DNA of 64,000 nt from positions 81,625,321 through 81,689,320 of the forward strand of contig OY755040.1 in NCBI GenBank assembly GCA_963576565.1. The letters run 5' to 3'. This DNA is from Aspidapion aeneum (taxonomy: Eukaryota; Arthropoda; Insecta; Coleoptera; Brentidae). Below, piece after piece: positions 37,331 through 47,303 of this stretch (positions within the stretch are counted from its first letter, which is position 1; the number at the start of each line of letters is the position of its first letter). The notes beneath the pieces are model-generated. The model had not been told where the DNA came from. It ran no database searches and saw only the letters and a program-made list of their open reading frames with translations. Made by a program: the position numbers and the translations under genes.

Positions 37331-38079
37331 GCAGCGACAAATTTTCCATTTACATACACATTTAATGCTATTTGAGCGCTAGGAAGTGTATAAACAACTC
37401 TGAGGCCCTCCAGTTGGGTTTAGAAATACAGTACAAAATATGTTAATTTTTTTTTTATCGTACTATTGGAATTAAATTTACACGATGCAATGAAAGACTC
37501 TTAGCAACAAATTATGCTTTTTGTTTGAGATTAATATCTTTAAAGACTACCGAGATACAAGGTGGCCCCTCAACTTTACTCGGCGCACAGTGGTCTTTGA
37601 CTCAATTTTTTAATATTTTTTTATTTTTGCTTAATAACGCTCTCAGGCGCTTTAAATGGCGGTAACAAATTCGAACGGCCTTTTATAAGGGTACTACAAG
37701 TGTTTCTACCTTAATACTATCAAGAATAACAAAAATATTAACAAAAACAGTTTTAAAAAAAAAATTATAAGTCTTTTGGGATTCTTTAATATTGGTTGCA
37801 CATCCCCATCCCGAGCAACAAATTATGACGTTTAAATCATCCTTGTATCGCCTTTCAGTCCAGAGTTAGCTTTACCGTAAAGTCACATGGGTCGCGATTT
37901 CTCGTTAACGGCTGCAGCAACAAATTTAATTCTTTAGTAACAAATTAGCAACAAATTAGCACCAAATCCTGGCATATGAAATTTGGTGGCCCCTTATAGT
38001 GGTCCCCCCAGCTTTACTTACGTATGATAAGGCATGGTTTAAAAATTATTTTATGTTCTATTTAACGGGGCTCCGGAAC

Positions 38080-38334
38080 GAAATAGCGACGTACGAAATG
38101 GCGAGTAATGAAATAGCGACTGCGACTATCAAAATAGCGTTTGTAACAAAACAGCGACATATCAAAATAGCGATGTATCAAAATAGCGACAACCAAAAAA
38201 ACAAAATATTTTTTATAAAAAAAAACCCTGACTTCTTTTCGACATCCCAACCGAACCGAATTTGGTTCGGTATGGCGGCCATAGGAAACAACAAAGCTGG
38301 CTATGATTACAAAAAAACTAGAAGGTCTAGACGA
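38080..38334. repeat. Minisatellite 'aaatagcgac' plus core, end of U copy 1 (F3)
   Basis: Degenerate array of 'tatcaaaatagcgac' (38080-38200), then a 'ccctgacttcttttcgacat' core (38226-38245) and 'ccgaaccgaatttggttcgg'. The core resembles that of F1 and F2; the matching piece in U copy 2 is at 46505-46890. Confidence 0.7.
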
Positions 38335-38774
38335 ATTTTTTTTTTGAGATAACGCCGAGAATGTTTGTCTATCTGTCTGTGTGTGTAAGACGATAGCTTC
38401 TAAACCGCTGAACCGATTTTCATGAGATTTTCACAAAAAAAAACAATTTAATACTGTAACGAGCTGATTAGATTTTAGAATATGCGGTTTTCGGAATAAC
38501 ATAGTAGAATACATTTTTCTTAGAAATTTGTGTAATGACCAAAAATTTTGTAGGAGCTTTCTTTTCTGAGATATTTGCAAAAAACTGTTTCAAGGCTGAT
38601 ATAGAGTGTGCTAATGTGCCCCGTGTCTATGTGGTGTGTAAAGTGAAGAGAGTGCGAAAAAGTTTCACTTTCCGTACCAAACAACTCAATTCAAAATCAG
38701 TGCAGAAAGTACCTAAATGCGAATGTTAAATACAATTTACAAGTTCGATTTGGTAAAACCTTTGTCGAGGGGTG

Positions 38775-39242
38775 TGTTAGCTCGCGGTTAGAAAAACGAT
38801 AACTGCAATGGACTGTAAATATTTTAATTAATGAAAGCGCGAACCAACATAAATTTATTGATATGAAATTACGAAATAATGAAAAGGTCCATAGGTTAAT
38901 TGTTGTGCCACACAACGGCAATCAGAAACAAAGGCACTCACCAGTTTGCAGCCAATTTATCCACTGCCAAGGGGCCCCTTTTTGAATCTAATGATGTCAC
39001 CACGTAGCTGAAGGGCTGAAGTTTCTAGTTCTATGCTTCAGTACACCAAAATCGAGCACTTTCAGGTGTAGAAATTTGAAATAGGAGAACGAAATTAACA
39101 CGCCATTTCTCGAGGCGATTGACAAAGGATCTCTCTGGTTGTTGGTGCGCATGTCCAAATGCGCGAAATGCACTCTGCCCTTCATACAATTGTGTGGTTT
39201 TAAAAATATATAAACAACCGCGAAATTTAGCGGGAGCTAACA
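38775..39242 (-). repeat. 3' LTR of BEL/Pao
   Basis: 468 bp, 'tgttagctcgcggttag' to 'gcgggagctaaca' on the + strand. Inverted TG/CA termini, near-identical to 45280-45750. Confidence 0.95.
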
Positions 39243-39467
39243 TAACTGCCCTCCAAAACACACAATTTTAGAATCTCAACCGGACAGATATAGATATAAG
39301 AAAAAGGATCGACCGATAAATATAAATGAATGGAAACAGATAAGTATCGTAAGTTTATTTAGAAATAACGAAATCCCGAAAAAGGCAAAACAAACAAACA
39401 AAAAATTCAAAAAAAAATAAAAATAAAGAAAAACCTACCGGTAATAGGTAAAAAATTAAAATTACTT

Positions 39468-41537
39468 TTAATTTGGCAAGAGGCACAGTTTTACAACTGG
39501 CCGCTTATAAACACCGGTAACCGTTTGTACCGTCGCAACACGCACCTGACCGTCCCCGTCGGGATGCAGTTCGATGACCCGACCGACCGGCCATTTCAAA
39601 GGTGATTGAATGTGATCACTTGTTATGATAACCAAATCATTTAATTTGATATTTGGGGACGAATCAGCCCACTTGTGTCGCTGTTGTAGCGTATGCAAAT
39701 ACTGTACAGAATACCGTTTCCAAAAATCATTATGTAGTTTTTGGATTAGCTGCCATCTCGAGAGCCGATTTAGGGGACCCTCGGACAAATCTGACTCCGG
39801 AATTTCTGAATTAAGGGGTTCAAGGGTCAAAAAATGCCCAGGGGTAAGAGGTTGAAGATCGTGTGGTTCTGAAGAGGCAGGAGATAAAGGGCGACTATTA
39901 AGTACGGCTTCTATGCGACAGGTAAGGGTGGACATTTCCATGATAGACAACTTCTGGTCGCCGACAACTCGAACAAACTGAGTTTTAAAACTTTTGACGC
40001 CAGCTTCTGCCAGGCCATTGAAATGTGGACTGAGAGGAGGTCCCAGATGCCAACGAATAGAAAGTCTGGTGGCCGCACTTCTTGCGTAATCAAGTAATTG
40101 ATTACGAAACCCTATAAAGTTACTGCCCTGATCTGACCAGCATTGCGTCACGCTTCCACGTCTGGAAATGAATCGATGGAATGCACCTACAAACCCTTCG
40201 GTGGAGAGTTCCATGGTTAATTCCAAATGCACGCAATGTGTGGCCGTACAGACAAACACACAGACATACGATTTGAAAGCTTTACAACCACGGTAACGAT
40301 GAGGAATCACAAAGAAAGGTCCACAAAAGTCGATAGCTACACTCGAAAAAGGTTTAAGTTGATTGATTCGATGAGCGGGAAGTGAACTCATTATGGGCGG
40401 TCTATAGGGTTTAGAGTTGATTCTAAAACATTGCAAGCACTTGGATATGGTTCTTTGAATTGCCCGTCTGGCAGATAATATCCAAAATTGCTGTAAAAGC
40501 AGATTATGTAATGTTTTAAACCCAGGATGAAGGTATTGTCGATGAGCGGACTCGATAAGAAGAGTAGTTAAACGATGGTTACTCGAAAGTAAGACGGGGT
40601 GTTTTGCAGAATAAGACAAAAGGTCAGATTTTTGTAATCTGCCACCGACTCTAATGATACTATTTTCATCAAGAAAAGGTGAAAGTGCTCGAAAAGGTTT
40701 CGGTATTGGTTTATCCTTAGATAACGCGGAAAAAAGCTCAGAAAAACAAGAACCTTGAACGCGTTTGATAAGAAGGTATAACGCACTTTGCATCTCACCG
40801 GTGGTAGGAAAAACAATATTCTCAAAAATAACTTTTTGGTCCGGCGGCTTAGTGGGTTTTTGATAGGAATGGTTTTGAAAAAGGTTAACTATTCGAAGGA
40901 CATAACAAATGATACGTTGAATTTTTGATATTGATGAATATTTGATAAGAAGCTGATCTAAGAAGTTGACATCAATTATCGCATTGCAACAGACCTTTGG
41001 CTTTTCCTCCAGATTAATATCTCCGAAATCAATCGGCATTTTTGATTTATGAAAATCGGGCCATTCGTTTTCGGGAGACCACAAAAACGACGGTGCGTTC
41101 CACCACATGTCATGTGACATGAGCTGTGAAGGGGTGGCCCCTCGTGACGCAATATCGGCTGCATTTAAAGCAGAAGGAATGTAGCGCCATAAGTTTGAGG
41201 GAATGATTTCTTGGATTCTACTGACTCGATTTCCAACAAAGGTTTGCCAGGGATTAGGAGGGGATGAAAGCCAGTGCAATACGACTTGCGAATCGCAGAA
41301 AGTAACGATATTTGTAAAAGTTATTTTTCCTTCATAGCTAGATAAAACGAAGTCAATTAATTCGCTTAAAAGAAATGCGCCTAGGAGTTCTAGCCTAGCC
41401 AAAGTTTGTGACTTTATAGGCGCGACCCTAGATTTTGCTGATATGAGAGAAACAGATATATTATTTTCCTCTTCTACACGAAAATATACGACGCTGGGAC
41501 GAAGAACCAGATACGTAGCCTCGAATTGAAGCGTCAC
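39468..41537 (-). pseudogene. BEL/Pao RNase H and integrase with C-terminal DUF5641-like domain
   Basis: 689 codons. The first ~140 residues continue the RNase H begun in the preceding frame (LARLELLGAFLLSELIDFVL, TFCDSQVVLHWL). Integrase follows: a zinc-binding region (HRQYLHPGF to CLQCF, about residues 330-375) and a core with Asp in AIDFCGPFF, Asp in CWSDQGSNF and Glu in GLAEAGVKSFK (about residues 405-525). The C-terminus GRVIELHPDGDGQVRVATVQ (about residues 655-675) matches the domain usual at the end of Pao polyproteins. The frame is intact by itself but is joined to RT only through a frameshift near 41500-41530, so it counts as part of a broken polyprotein. Confidence 0.92.
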
Positions 41538-42687
41538 AGAAGCCGATGATTTGACAGGTATTGGTTTTTGACAGTTTGATTTGTCGGGGTAATTGAAAAT
41601 TGGAAAGAAGCGGGAATTCAGAACGAAGTTTGTTCCAAGAGTCGATGATAGAAGAATCTGGTTCTTCGTCCCAGCCTATTTTCGATATCCACAACTGTTG
41701 CAAAATAAATTTTGCTTGTAGCAACAAGGGACAAAGAAAACCTAAGGGATCGAAGATTGTTCCTATGATAGATAAAATAGAACGTTTGGTTGGGCGTTTG
41801 TCCTTCATTCGGCATTGATAAGAAAAAATGTCGTTTTTTGGATGCCATTGAAGTCCTAAAACTTTGATAAAGTGGGGTTCCTCCTTGTCAAAAGAGAGAA
41901 GCATTTGACGATCGGATTCTGGCAATGTTGCCAATAACTGGGGACAATTGCTTGCCCATTTTTTAAGTTCAAATCCTCCCGACTTCAACAAATCATTGAG
42001 TTCCGTTTGAAGGGAAAGAGCTTCAGAAAGCGAAGGGCTAGTTCCCAAGATATCGTCGATATAGATTGACGTTTTTAGAACAGTACTCGCCATAGGAAAA
42101 CGTTCATTTTCTCTCTCTGCCGGCTCATTTAAGGTACGCATGGCTAGAAAAGGTGAGCATATCATGCCAAAAGTGACAGTAGAAAGTTCCCACACTGAAA
42201 GTGGGTCATGTGGAGAAAACCTCCACAATATCCTTTGATAAGGACGGTGATAAGAATTGATAAGGACATGACGGAACATCTGTTTGATATCAGCAATGTA
42301 GGTAATAGGATTAAGACGAAACGTAAGGAGTAAAGAAGCAATATCCTTTTGAAGTTTCGGTCCAGATAACAATGTGTCATTGAGACTAATATTTTTTGGG
42401 GTGACTGCCGAACAATCCCAGACTACCCTTAATTTTGTACTTAAGCTTTCCGGCTTTAGTACGCAATGATGTGCTAAAAAACACGATACGTCGACCTTTG
42501 GTTGACTAGATAAAACTAAACTCATATGATTAGAATCGATATAGTTTTGCATGAAACTTGAATAGGCAGTGTACAGATCAGGATTTTTGATTAATCTATT
42601 TTCTAGAAGTAAAAATCTACGATAAGCTTGCGGATAAGTATTTCCTAGGTCAGGGTTTATTTTATCTTTAAACGGAAGATCTACCAT
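41461..42687 (-). pseudogene. BEL/Pao reverse transcriptase
   Basis: 408 codons. Starts within VDLPFKDKINPDLGNTYPQA, the conserved entry to Pao-type RT. Then come LRVVWDCSAVTPKNISLND, the first catalytic Asp in YIADIKQMFRHVLI, and the catalytic box SIYIDDILGTSPSLSEALS. The thumb region includes KVLGLQWHPKNDIFSYQ. RNase H begins with IGFCDASIRGY just before the frame is lost; the rest is in the frame starting at 41537. Functionally it would copy the element's RNA in cytoplasmic virus-like particles. Upstream fusion to the protease segment needs another frameshift near 42740-42770, at an A-run. Confidence 0.92.
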
Positions 42688-42710
42688 GAATCTACCGCTC
42701 GGTTGCCGTA

Positions 42711-43055
42711 CTACACTAGCAGTAAAAATTGATTCTGCTTGTTTTTCTTCCTTGATAAGATTTGTTTTTTAGGCAAATGTTCGATTTCCCAAAACCTAGG
42801 GAGAATGACCTCTAAAGGAGGTGAATGACTCGTTAAAAAACAACTGGTTCGTTGCGTAAGACTACCTACTTCGTCAACCTTTCCCATGACGACCCAGCCA
42901 AAGATAGTTTCAAGGGCTGAAGGCTGCCCTACCTGTCTAAGAACCCTGCCCTCCTTGAATATCTGTGCGAATAGCTCGCAACCAATAACCAGGTCCACAG
43001 GTCTAGATTTGAAATAAGATGGGTCGGCAAGTTTAAGGTTTCCAAGTGTTTCCAC
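42711..43055 (-). pseudogene. BEL/Pao segment between protease and RT
   Basis: About 115 codons continuing the protease-associated domain (ADPSYFKSRPVDLVIGCELF, QPSALETIFGWVVMGKV, the last phrase conserved in Pao polyproteins). Reached only by a frameshift from the protease frame near 43045-43080, and lost again near 42765. No genuine start codon: this is an internal polyprotein piece. Confidence 0.85.
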
Positions 43056-43144
43056 TGATTATCGTTCAAAGTGAATGTAGGCATATTGGAACAGAGTTGT
43101 GGAACAACAATTGCTTCGAAATTAAGTAAAGGCGTGACTTGTCC

Positions 43145-43468
43145 TTATGGCTTAATGTGACATTGAACGAGCCCTTTGGAAGTAAAAGAAGACATCTGAT
43201 TTAATCCGAATATTTCAGTGGTGCAACTTCGCCTAGGAATATTAAGACGCTGAATACACTTTTCACTGATGAATCCTGCCTGTGATCCAGAATCAAGCAG
43301 TGCCCTTACAGGTTGAAAATTTGCGCAACCGTCCATAACATCTATTATGGCGGTGCATAAAAGAAAGGTACCTGAAGGTCCTGAGGTATTTAATGACACA
43401 TGAAGATTATTGACAGGTGGTGTGTGAATGACAGGACTAGTATCTTGGCTTCCAGACTCTTGATTAGT
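43145..43468 (-). pseudogene. BEL/Pao aspartic protease
   Basis: Same frame as the zinc-knuckle part of Gag but separated from it by a single TAA at 43469-43471. The protease signature is ALLDSGSQAGFISEKC, with the catalytic Asp in DSGSQ. A second in-frame TAA closes it at 43145-43147, and coding similarity appears to continue directly after it. The protease would process the Gag-Pol polyprotein. The stop between Gag and Pro could be a mutation or a readthrough site; the second stop argues for decay. Confidence 0.85.
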
Positions 43469-44248
43469 TTATAAGATATGAGTTAAAGTGTGGTGCCTTT
43501 TACTACTGCAAGTCCTGCATGAATATTTTGATTTGCACGTGTCTACCCCATGCAAGGGATGAAAACACGCTAGACATAATTTTTTCTGCTTGACGAAAGA
43601 TAGGCGATCGATAGGTGAGAGATCAAGAAATGTTTGACATTTCGAAAGCACGTGACCTTGATTACACCGGAAACATTTTATTCCCGTACTTGAATTAGTT
43701 GAGGTGCCAGCCAGTCCTATAAAAGGCGAATTGGATGATTTATAGGTAGGCTTTTGCCCAAACTGATTTCGCATAGAATTTGAATTTTGATAGGTAGGCT
43801 TTTGCCCAGACTGATTTTGCATAGAATTTGATTTTTGATAGATAGGCACCTTTTTGTGTGCTGTTGATTGAGGAAGTGATTCCAAAACTTTACATCTTTT
43901 TTCTAGAAATTGAAAAAGTGACTGAAAAGTGGGAATTTCGGTATTAGTATTGGCGTGACTCATTTCGAAATTTGAACGCGTCGGAATATCCAATTTTTCT
44001 AACAAAATGAAAAAAATAATAAAGTCCCAACTGTCAACGTCAAAGCTAAGTGATTTTAAGATTTCTAGGGATTCAGAAAAGGTGTCAATTAAATTACGCA
44101 ATTCTTTAGCTGACTCGTTTTTTAAGGTGGAGTTCATAATTGAGCTTAAAGCATCATTTGCGAGGTCTCGCTTGTTTTGATATCTATTGACTAATTTGTC
44201 GTAAGCAATTTTATAATTTTGATCAGATAAGCTAATCCCTGATATCAA
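43469..44248 (-). pseudogene. BEL/Pao Gag, C-terminal part with zinc knuckles
   Basis: 259 codons continuing Gag (SDQNYKIAYDKLVNRYQNKR). A tandem peptide repeat follows, with about three copies of QKPTYQNSNSMRNQFG-like phrases encoded around 43730-43850. Then comes a zinc knuckle CFRCNQGHVLSKC and a second Cys/His cluster (CLACFHPLHGVDTC, then CRTC near the end). It packages element RNA in virus-like particles. Joined to the N-terminal piece by a frameshift near 44280-44300. Confidence 0.9.
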
Positions 44249-44258
44249 TTTTAAAGGC

Positions 44259-44786
44259 TCATCCTCGAGATATGAAAATAAATATTGAATTTCGAACGTT
44301 ACTTAGACTTTGATTTTGATCTATAATGTTATTAAAAAGATCGAAAAAGCTTGGCCATAATTTTTTATCACCTCGGAATATGGGAATACCTAACTCTTTG
44401 AGTTTTGGAGTTTCGTTTTGTCGAACATATGATCCCGAAAAGGATGGGGCCTCAACCGGAAATATTTTAGAGTAAACCCCCTTACACGCATAAAAATATT
44501 TACGAGCTTCTGAAAGGATCGCATCCTGCGTTTTAAACTCCTCGTCGTCCGCGTCTTCTATCAACATAATGACGTCATTATGTGCCAGCATGCATTTATC
44601 GAAGGTTTCATCCAAATCGGAATACCTCACTTGAAACTCGTTTCTCGCTTTTTCATCCTTTGCCGCGGTTTGTGAAAACACATAACACTCGGTGATCGCA
44701 GATAAAAAACCCTTGTGTTTTTGCACGGCTTTTTTGACAGACATGATTTTACCTTTGAAATGACGAAATTGTCGGTAAATATACAA
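44259..44786 (-). pseudogene. BEL/Pao Gag, N-terminal part
   Basis: 175 codons. Two possible starts: 44786 (MYIYRQF) and 44744 (MSVKKAVQKHKGFLS); the second looks more natural because the preceding residues are encoded by leader-like sequence. It contains FSGSYVRQNETPKLKELGIPIFRGDKKLWPSFFDLF, the entry to the retrotransposon capsid domain in Pao elements (PxLxIPxFxGD...WxxFxDxF). The frame breaks just after SNVRNS, where capsid similarity continues in the next frame as YLEDEPLKLISGI. Confidence 0.9.
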
Positions 44787-45055
44787 TTAACGCTAAATTA
44801 ATGCTTCTGAAATAGAAAAATGACGAATTGTCGAAAATATGCAATAATTTATCGCAATTGATGAAAATTGTTTTAAATATTGAAATGATATGGAACACAT
44901 TTAATCACAGAAATGTCGGTAAATATACAATTAACGCTAAATTAATGCTTCTGAAATAGAAAAATGACGAATTGTCGAAAATATGCACTAATTTATCGCA
45001 ATTGATGAAAATTGTTTTAAATATCGAAATGATATGGAACACACCTAACACACTG
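44770..45055. repeat. Tandem duplication (~143 bp x 2) in BEL/Pao leader
   Basis: Two adjacent copies beginning 'gtcggtaaatatacaattaa' (44770 and 44913), containing 'gacgaattgtcgaaaatatg' and ending before 'aacacacctaac'. They differ at a few positions. The repeat lies between Gag start and 5' LTR and doubles the leader. Confidence 0.9.
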
Positions 45056-45279
45056 AACGTTTGTTTTGTTTGTTTTGAATGCTTCGTTTTGTTTACTGAA
45101 TGACCACGCGATACACACGTGCACTGCGCCGCTACCGTTGATCGAACGACTTTCTCTCGTTTCAATACGATTGGCAAAATTCAAGGCCGCCTTGTTTTCG
45201 GCGTGAAAATAAATGGCCGACCTATCAATACCGTGGTATGCAGTAAATTTAAATTAATTCGGCTCGAAAGGAACACTTT

Positions 45280-45750
45280 TGTTAGCTCGCGGTTAGAAAA
45301 ACGATAACTGCAATGGACTGTAAATATTTTAATTAATGAAAGCGCGAACCAACATAAATTTATTGATATGAAATTACGAAATAATGAAAAGGTCCATAGG
45401 TTAATTGTTGTGCCACACAACGGCAATCAGAAACAAAGGCACTCACCAGTTCGCAGCCAATTTATCCACTTCCAAGGGGCCCCTTTTTGGATCTAATGAT
45501 GTCACCACGTAGCTGAAGGGCTGAAGTTTCTAGTTCTATGCTTCAGTACACCAAAATCGAGCACTTTCAGGTGTAGAAATTTGAAATAGTTGGAGAACGA
45601 AATTAACACGCCATTTCTCGAGGCGATTGACAAAGGATCTCTCTGGTTGTTGGTGCGCATGTCCAAATGCGCGAAATGCACTCTGCCCTTCATACAATTG
45701 TGTGGTTTTAAAAATATATAAACAACCGCGAAATTTAGCGGGAGCTAACA
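45280..45750 (-). repeat. 5' LTR of BEL/Pao
   Basis: 471 bp, near-identical to 38775-39242; should carry the element's promoter. The primer-binding site just inside (below 45280) is not one I could assign to a tRNA. Confidence 0.95.
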
Positions 45751-46504
45751 GGGTGACAGGGAGTAAAATTTTAAAGACTGCCTCGGGTGCCACAAAACTA
45801 ACTGCGGCTCTATCTCTGGTTTTAAAAATAATTTTAAGCGACCAGCAGAGGGCGCCACTTCACGGATGATAAAAGCTGCAAGTTTTGGTCTTGTAAGGGT
45901 TTGTAACATATATTGTAACGTTATCCTTCCAGATAACTTGCAATTTTTTTTATTTTTTATTTATTTAGAGGAATGTGCCTTTGTGGGGTGGGGTTGGTAG
46001 GGGGTTAAATGCTCCCCGATTGAATTTCCGAAAATTTCCTATAAAAAAAAACATATGAAAATGATCGATTTTTGACTATAAATAAGCATATTATTTTCGA
46101 GAGTTTTTTAACTCAAAAATAATTTTTGCCCTGTACCAAAGGTCACTTTAAATGACAAAGAAAAGTTTTTGTTAAAACCTTTCGCCGTCTTTGAGAAAAC
46201 CGTGTATTTCCAAACCCTTATATTAACACGAAAATATCGGCGCAACTCTGACCCTTAAGAAATTTAGTTATGTTTTGGCCAAAGGTAAAAAAAGTAAAAA
46301 AATAAAGGGCTTTACAGATAAATAAAATAATCTGCAAAATTTTGTCAAATAGTTATGTATGTAAGTGTGACAACAAACACAATTACAGCATTTGTTTCAC
46401 AGCCAACTAAGCAAAAAACCGCTTTTTAAATAAATTCATCTTTTCCATAAACCAATGATAAGGCATGGTTTAAAAATTATTTGTATGTTCTATTTAACGG
46501 GGCT

Positions 46505-46890
46505 TCGGAACGAAATAGCGACGTACGAAATGGCAAGTAATGAAATAGCGACTGCCACTATCAAAATAGCATTTGTAACAAAACAGCGACATATTAAAAT
46601 AGCGATGTATCAAAATAGCGACAACCAAAATAGCGATGCATCAAAATAGCGATGTATCAAAATACCGAATCAAACCAAACTGAATCGAATCCAACCAATC
46701 CAAACCGAACCGAACCGAAATGCGCTATTTTTACCATGCCCTATTTTGGCTATACCAGAATATTTTTTATAAAAAAAACCCTGACTTCTTTTCGACATCC
46801 TGTGAATCCCAACCGAAACGAATTCGGTTCGGTATGGCGACCATAGGAAACAACAAAGCTGACTATGATTACAAAAAAACTAGAAGGCCT
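46505..46890. repeat. Minisatellite 'aaatagcgac' plus core, end of U copy 2 (F4)
   Basis: Array of 'gtatcaaaatagcgat' variants (46510-46665), then a 'aatccaaaccgaaccgaacc' tract (46690-46718), 'ccctgacttcttttcgacat' (46780-46799) and 'gaattcggttcggtatgg'. Parallel to 38080-38334. Confidence 0.7.
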
Positions 46891-46904
46891 AGAAGAAATT
46901 TTTT

Positions 46905-47255
46905 GACGTCACGTCATTCGAGTACGGTTCCGATTCGAGTAGCATAAAAAACTACCAAATTTTATAAAATTTGTTGATAAGAAAGCAGAGTTATTTCAAT
47001 TTTTCGAAAAACAACTTTTAGTTTTGGCTCGATATTTTAAAAACCCCTGTAGTTATTTTTAATTATAATGCATCAACTTAGTGAGCTTAGAATAGCGTAA
47101 CTTTTCTTTTATTTAACCAAAATTGTATCTCTTACCGTTCTTACCGTTTCTGGAATCCCCATGTAGTTACTTTTATCAGGGACACCCTGTATAGAGATTA
47201 CTGGGCTGAAAGGGAGTGTATTTTTTCTAAGGGCGTTTCCCATTCGCATTTTTAG
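46905..47255. other. Intron sequence just upstream of CCAP exon 3
   Basis: No ORF or repeat pair recognised. It contains the phrase 'cagggacaccctgtatagag', common at ends of insect repeats. It leads into the polypyrimidine/AG signals before exon 3. Confidence 0.5.
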
Positions 47256-47303
47256 GCTGCGGAAGCAAGGGACCAAACCTTACCCATTTCCTCAATGTTT
47301 TAG
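47256..47303 (+). other. Possible alternative in-frame extension of CCAP exon 3
   Basis: An AG at 47254-47255 after 'cgcattttt' would give a 48-nt (16-codon) in-frame extension without a stop. The downstream exon starts 'gatgcggcaaaaag' after 'ttttag'; this one starts 'gctgcggaagcaag' after 'ttttag', so the acceptors look duplicated. Using it would replace CGKKR after the hormone by CGSKGPN and defer the KKR to 16 residues later. Confidence 0.4.

Larger units (their letters stand above)
15474..38023. mobile_element. Element Y: 22.5-kb nested inverted-repeat structure with satellite arms
   Basis: Left terminus 'acgtaagtaaagctggggg' (from 15476) is repeated inverted at the right terminus (38005-38023); the match runs on through 'ccactataaggggccacca'. 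A 7-bp duplication 'atgataa' flanks it (15467-15473 and 38024-38030). The uninterrupted sequence survives in unit U copy 2 at 46450-46465. Removing X leaves about 11.5 kb. The left arm (15476-15517 plus 26562-28234) and the right arm (33649-38023) are inverted copies. Both hold a subterminal region with 'gctaatttgttgctaatttg'-type phrases and a ~167-bp satellite. The centre is occupied by LINE insertions. No transposase seen. Confidence 0.8.
13347..38341. repeat. Unit U, tandem copy 1 (split by a LINE fragment and by element Y)
   Basis: Ordered blocks match copy 2 at 38342-46904: 'gagataacgccgagaa' and a reverse-complement 'aaaccgctga...catgagattttcac' block (13350-13450); 'gtgtgtaaagtgaagagagtgcg' with 'ccgtaccaaacaact' (13890-13950); 'ggggtgacaggga' (14032-14044); 'gaaaatgatcgatttttgac' (15080-15100); 'ccataaaccaatgataa' (15457-15473), continuing after element Y at 38024 with 'ggcatggtttaaaaatt'. 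Without insertions the unit is about 1.6-1.7 kb. It is probably a non-coding mobile element duplicated in tandem. Confidence 0.75.
38775..45750 (-). mobile_element. BEL/Pao LTR retrotransposon, 6.98 kb
   Basis: LTRs at 38775-39242 and 45280-45750, TG...CA ends, 5-bp duplication 'gggtg' (38770-38774 and 45751-45755). The empty site is at 14032-14044 in unit U copy 1. Coding order on the minus strand is Gag with zinc knuckles, retropepsin-like protease, RT, RNase H, integrase, C-terminal DUF5641-like domain: the Pao order. A purine-rich 'ggagggcagtta' lies just before the 3' LTR (about 39243-39254). The two LTRs differ by only three or four substitutions and one 3-bp indel, so the insertion is recent, yet the coding region has stops and frameshifts. 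Confidence 0.95.
38342..46904. repeat. Unit U, tandem copy 2 (split by BEL/Pao)
   Basis: Begins 'gagataacgccgagaat' at 38345 and runs to 38774, then resumes at 45751 ('gggtgacagggagtaaaat') through 'gaaaatgatcgatttttgac' (46057) and 'ccataaaccaatgataagg' (46446) to the 'aaatagcgac' array and 'ctagaaggcctag' at 46880-46892. Net length about 1.6 kb. Its uninterrupted segments supply the empty sites for Y and for the LINE at 14334. Confidence 0.75.
9606..47303 (+). other. CCAP intron 2, 37.7 kb, filled with nested repeats
   Basis: Starts 'gtaata' and ends 'tgttttag'. It interrupts the Gly codon of the mature hormone (phase 1). Nearly the whole length is accounted for by the mobile elements listed below. 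A second possible acceptor lies 48 nt before the end, at 47254-47255. Confidence 0.9.
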
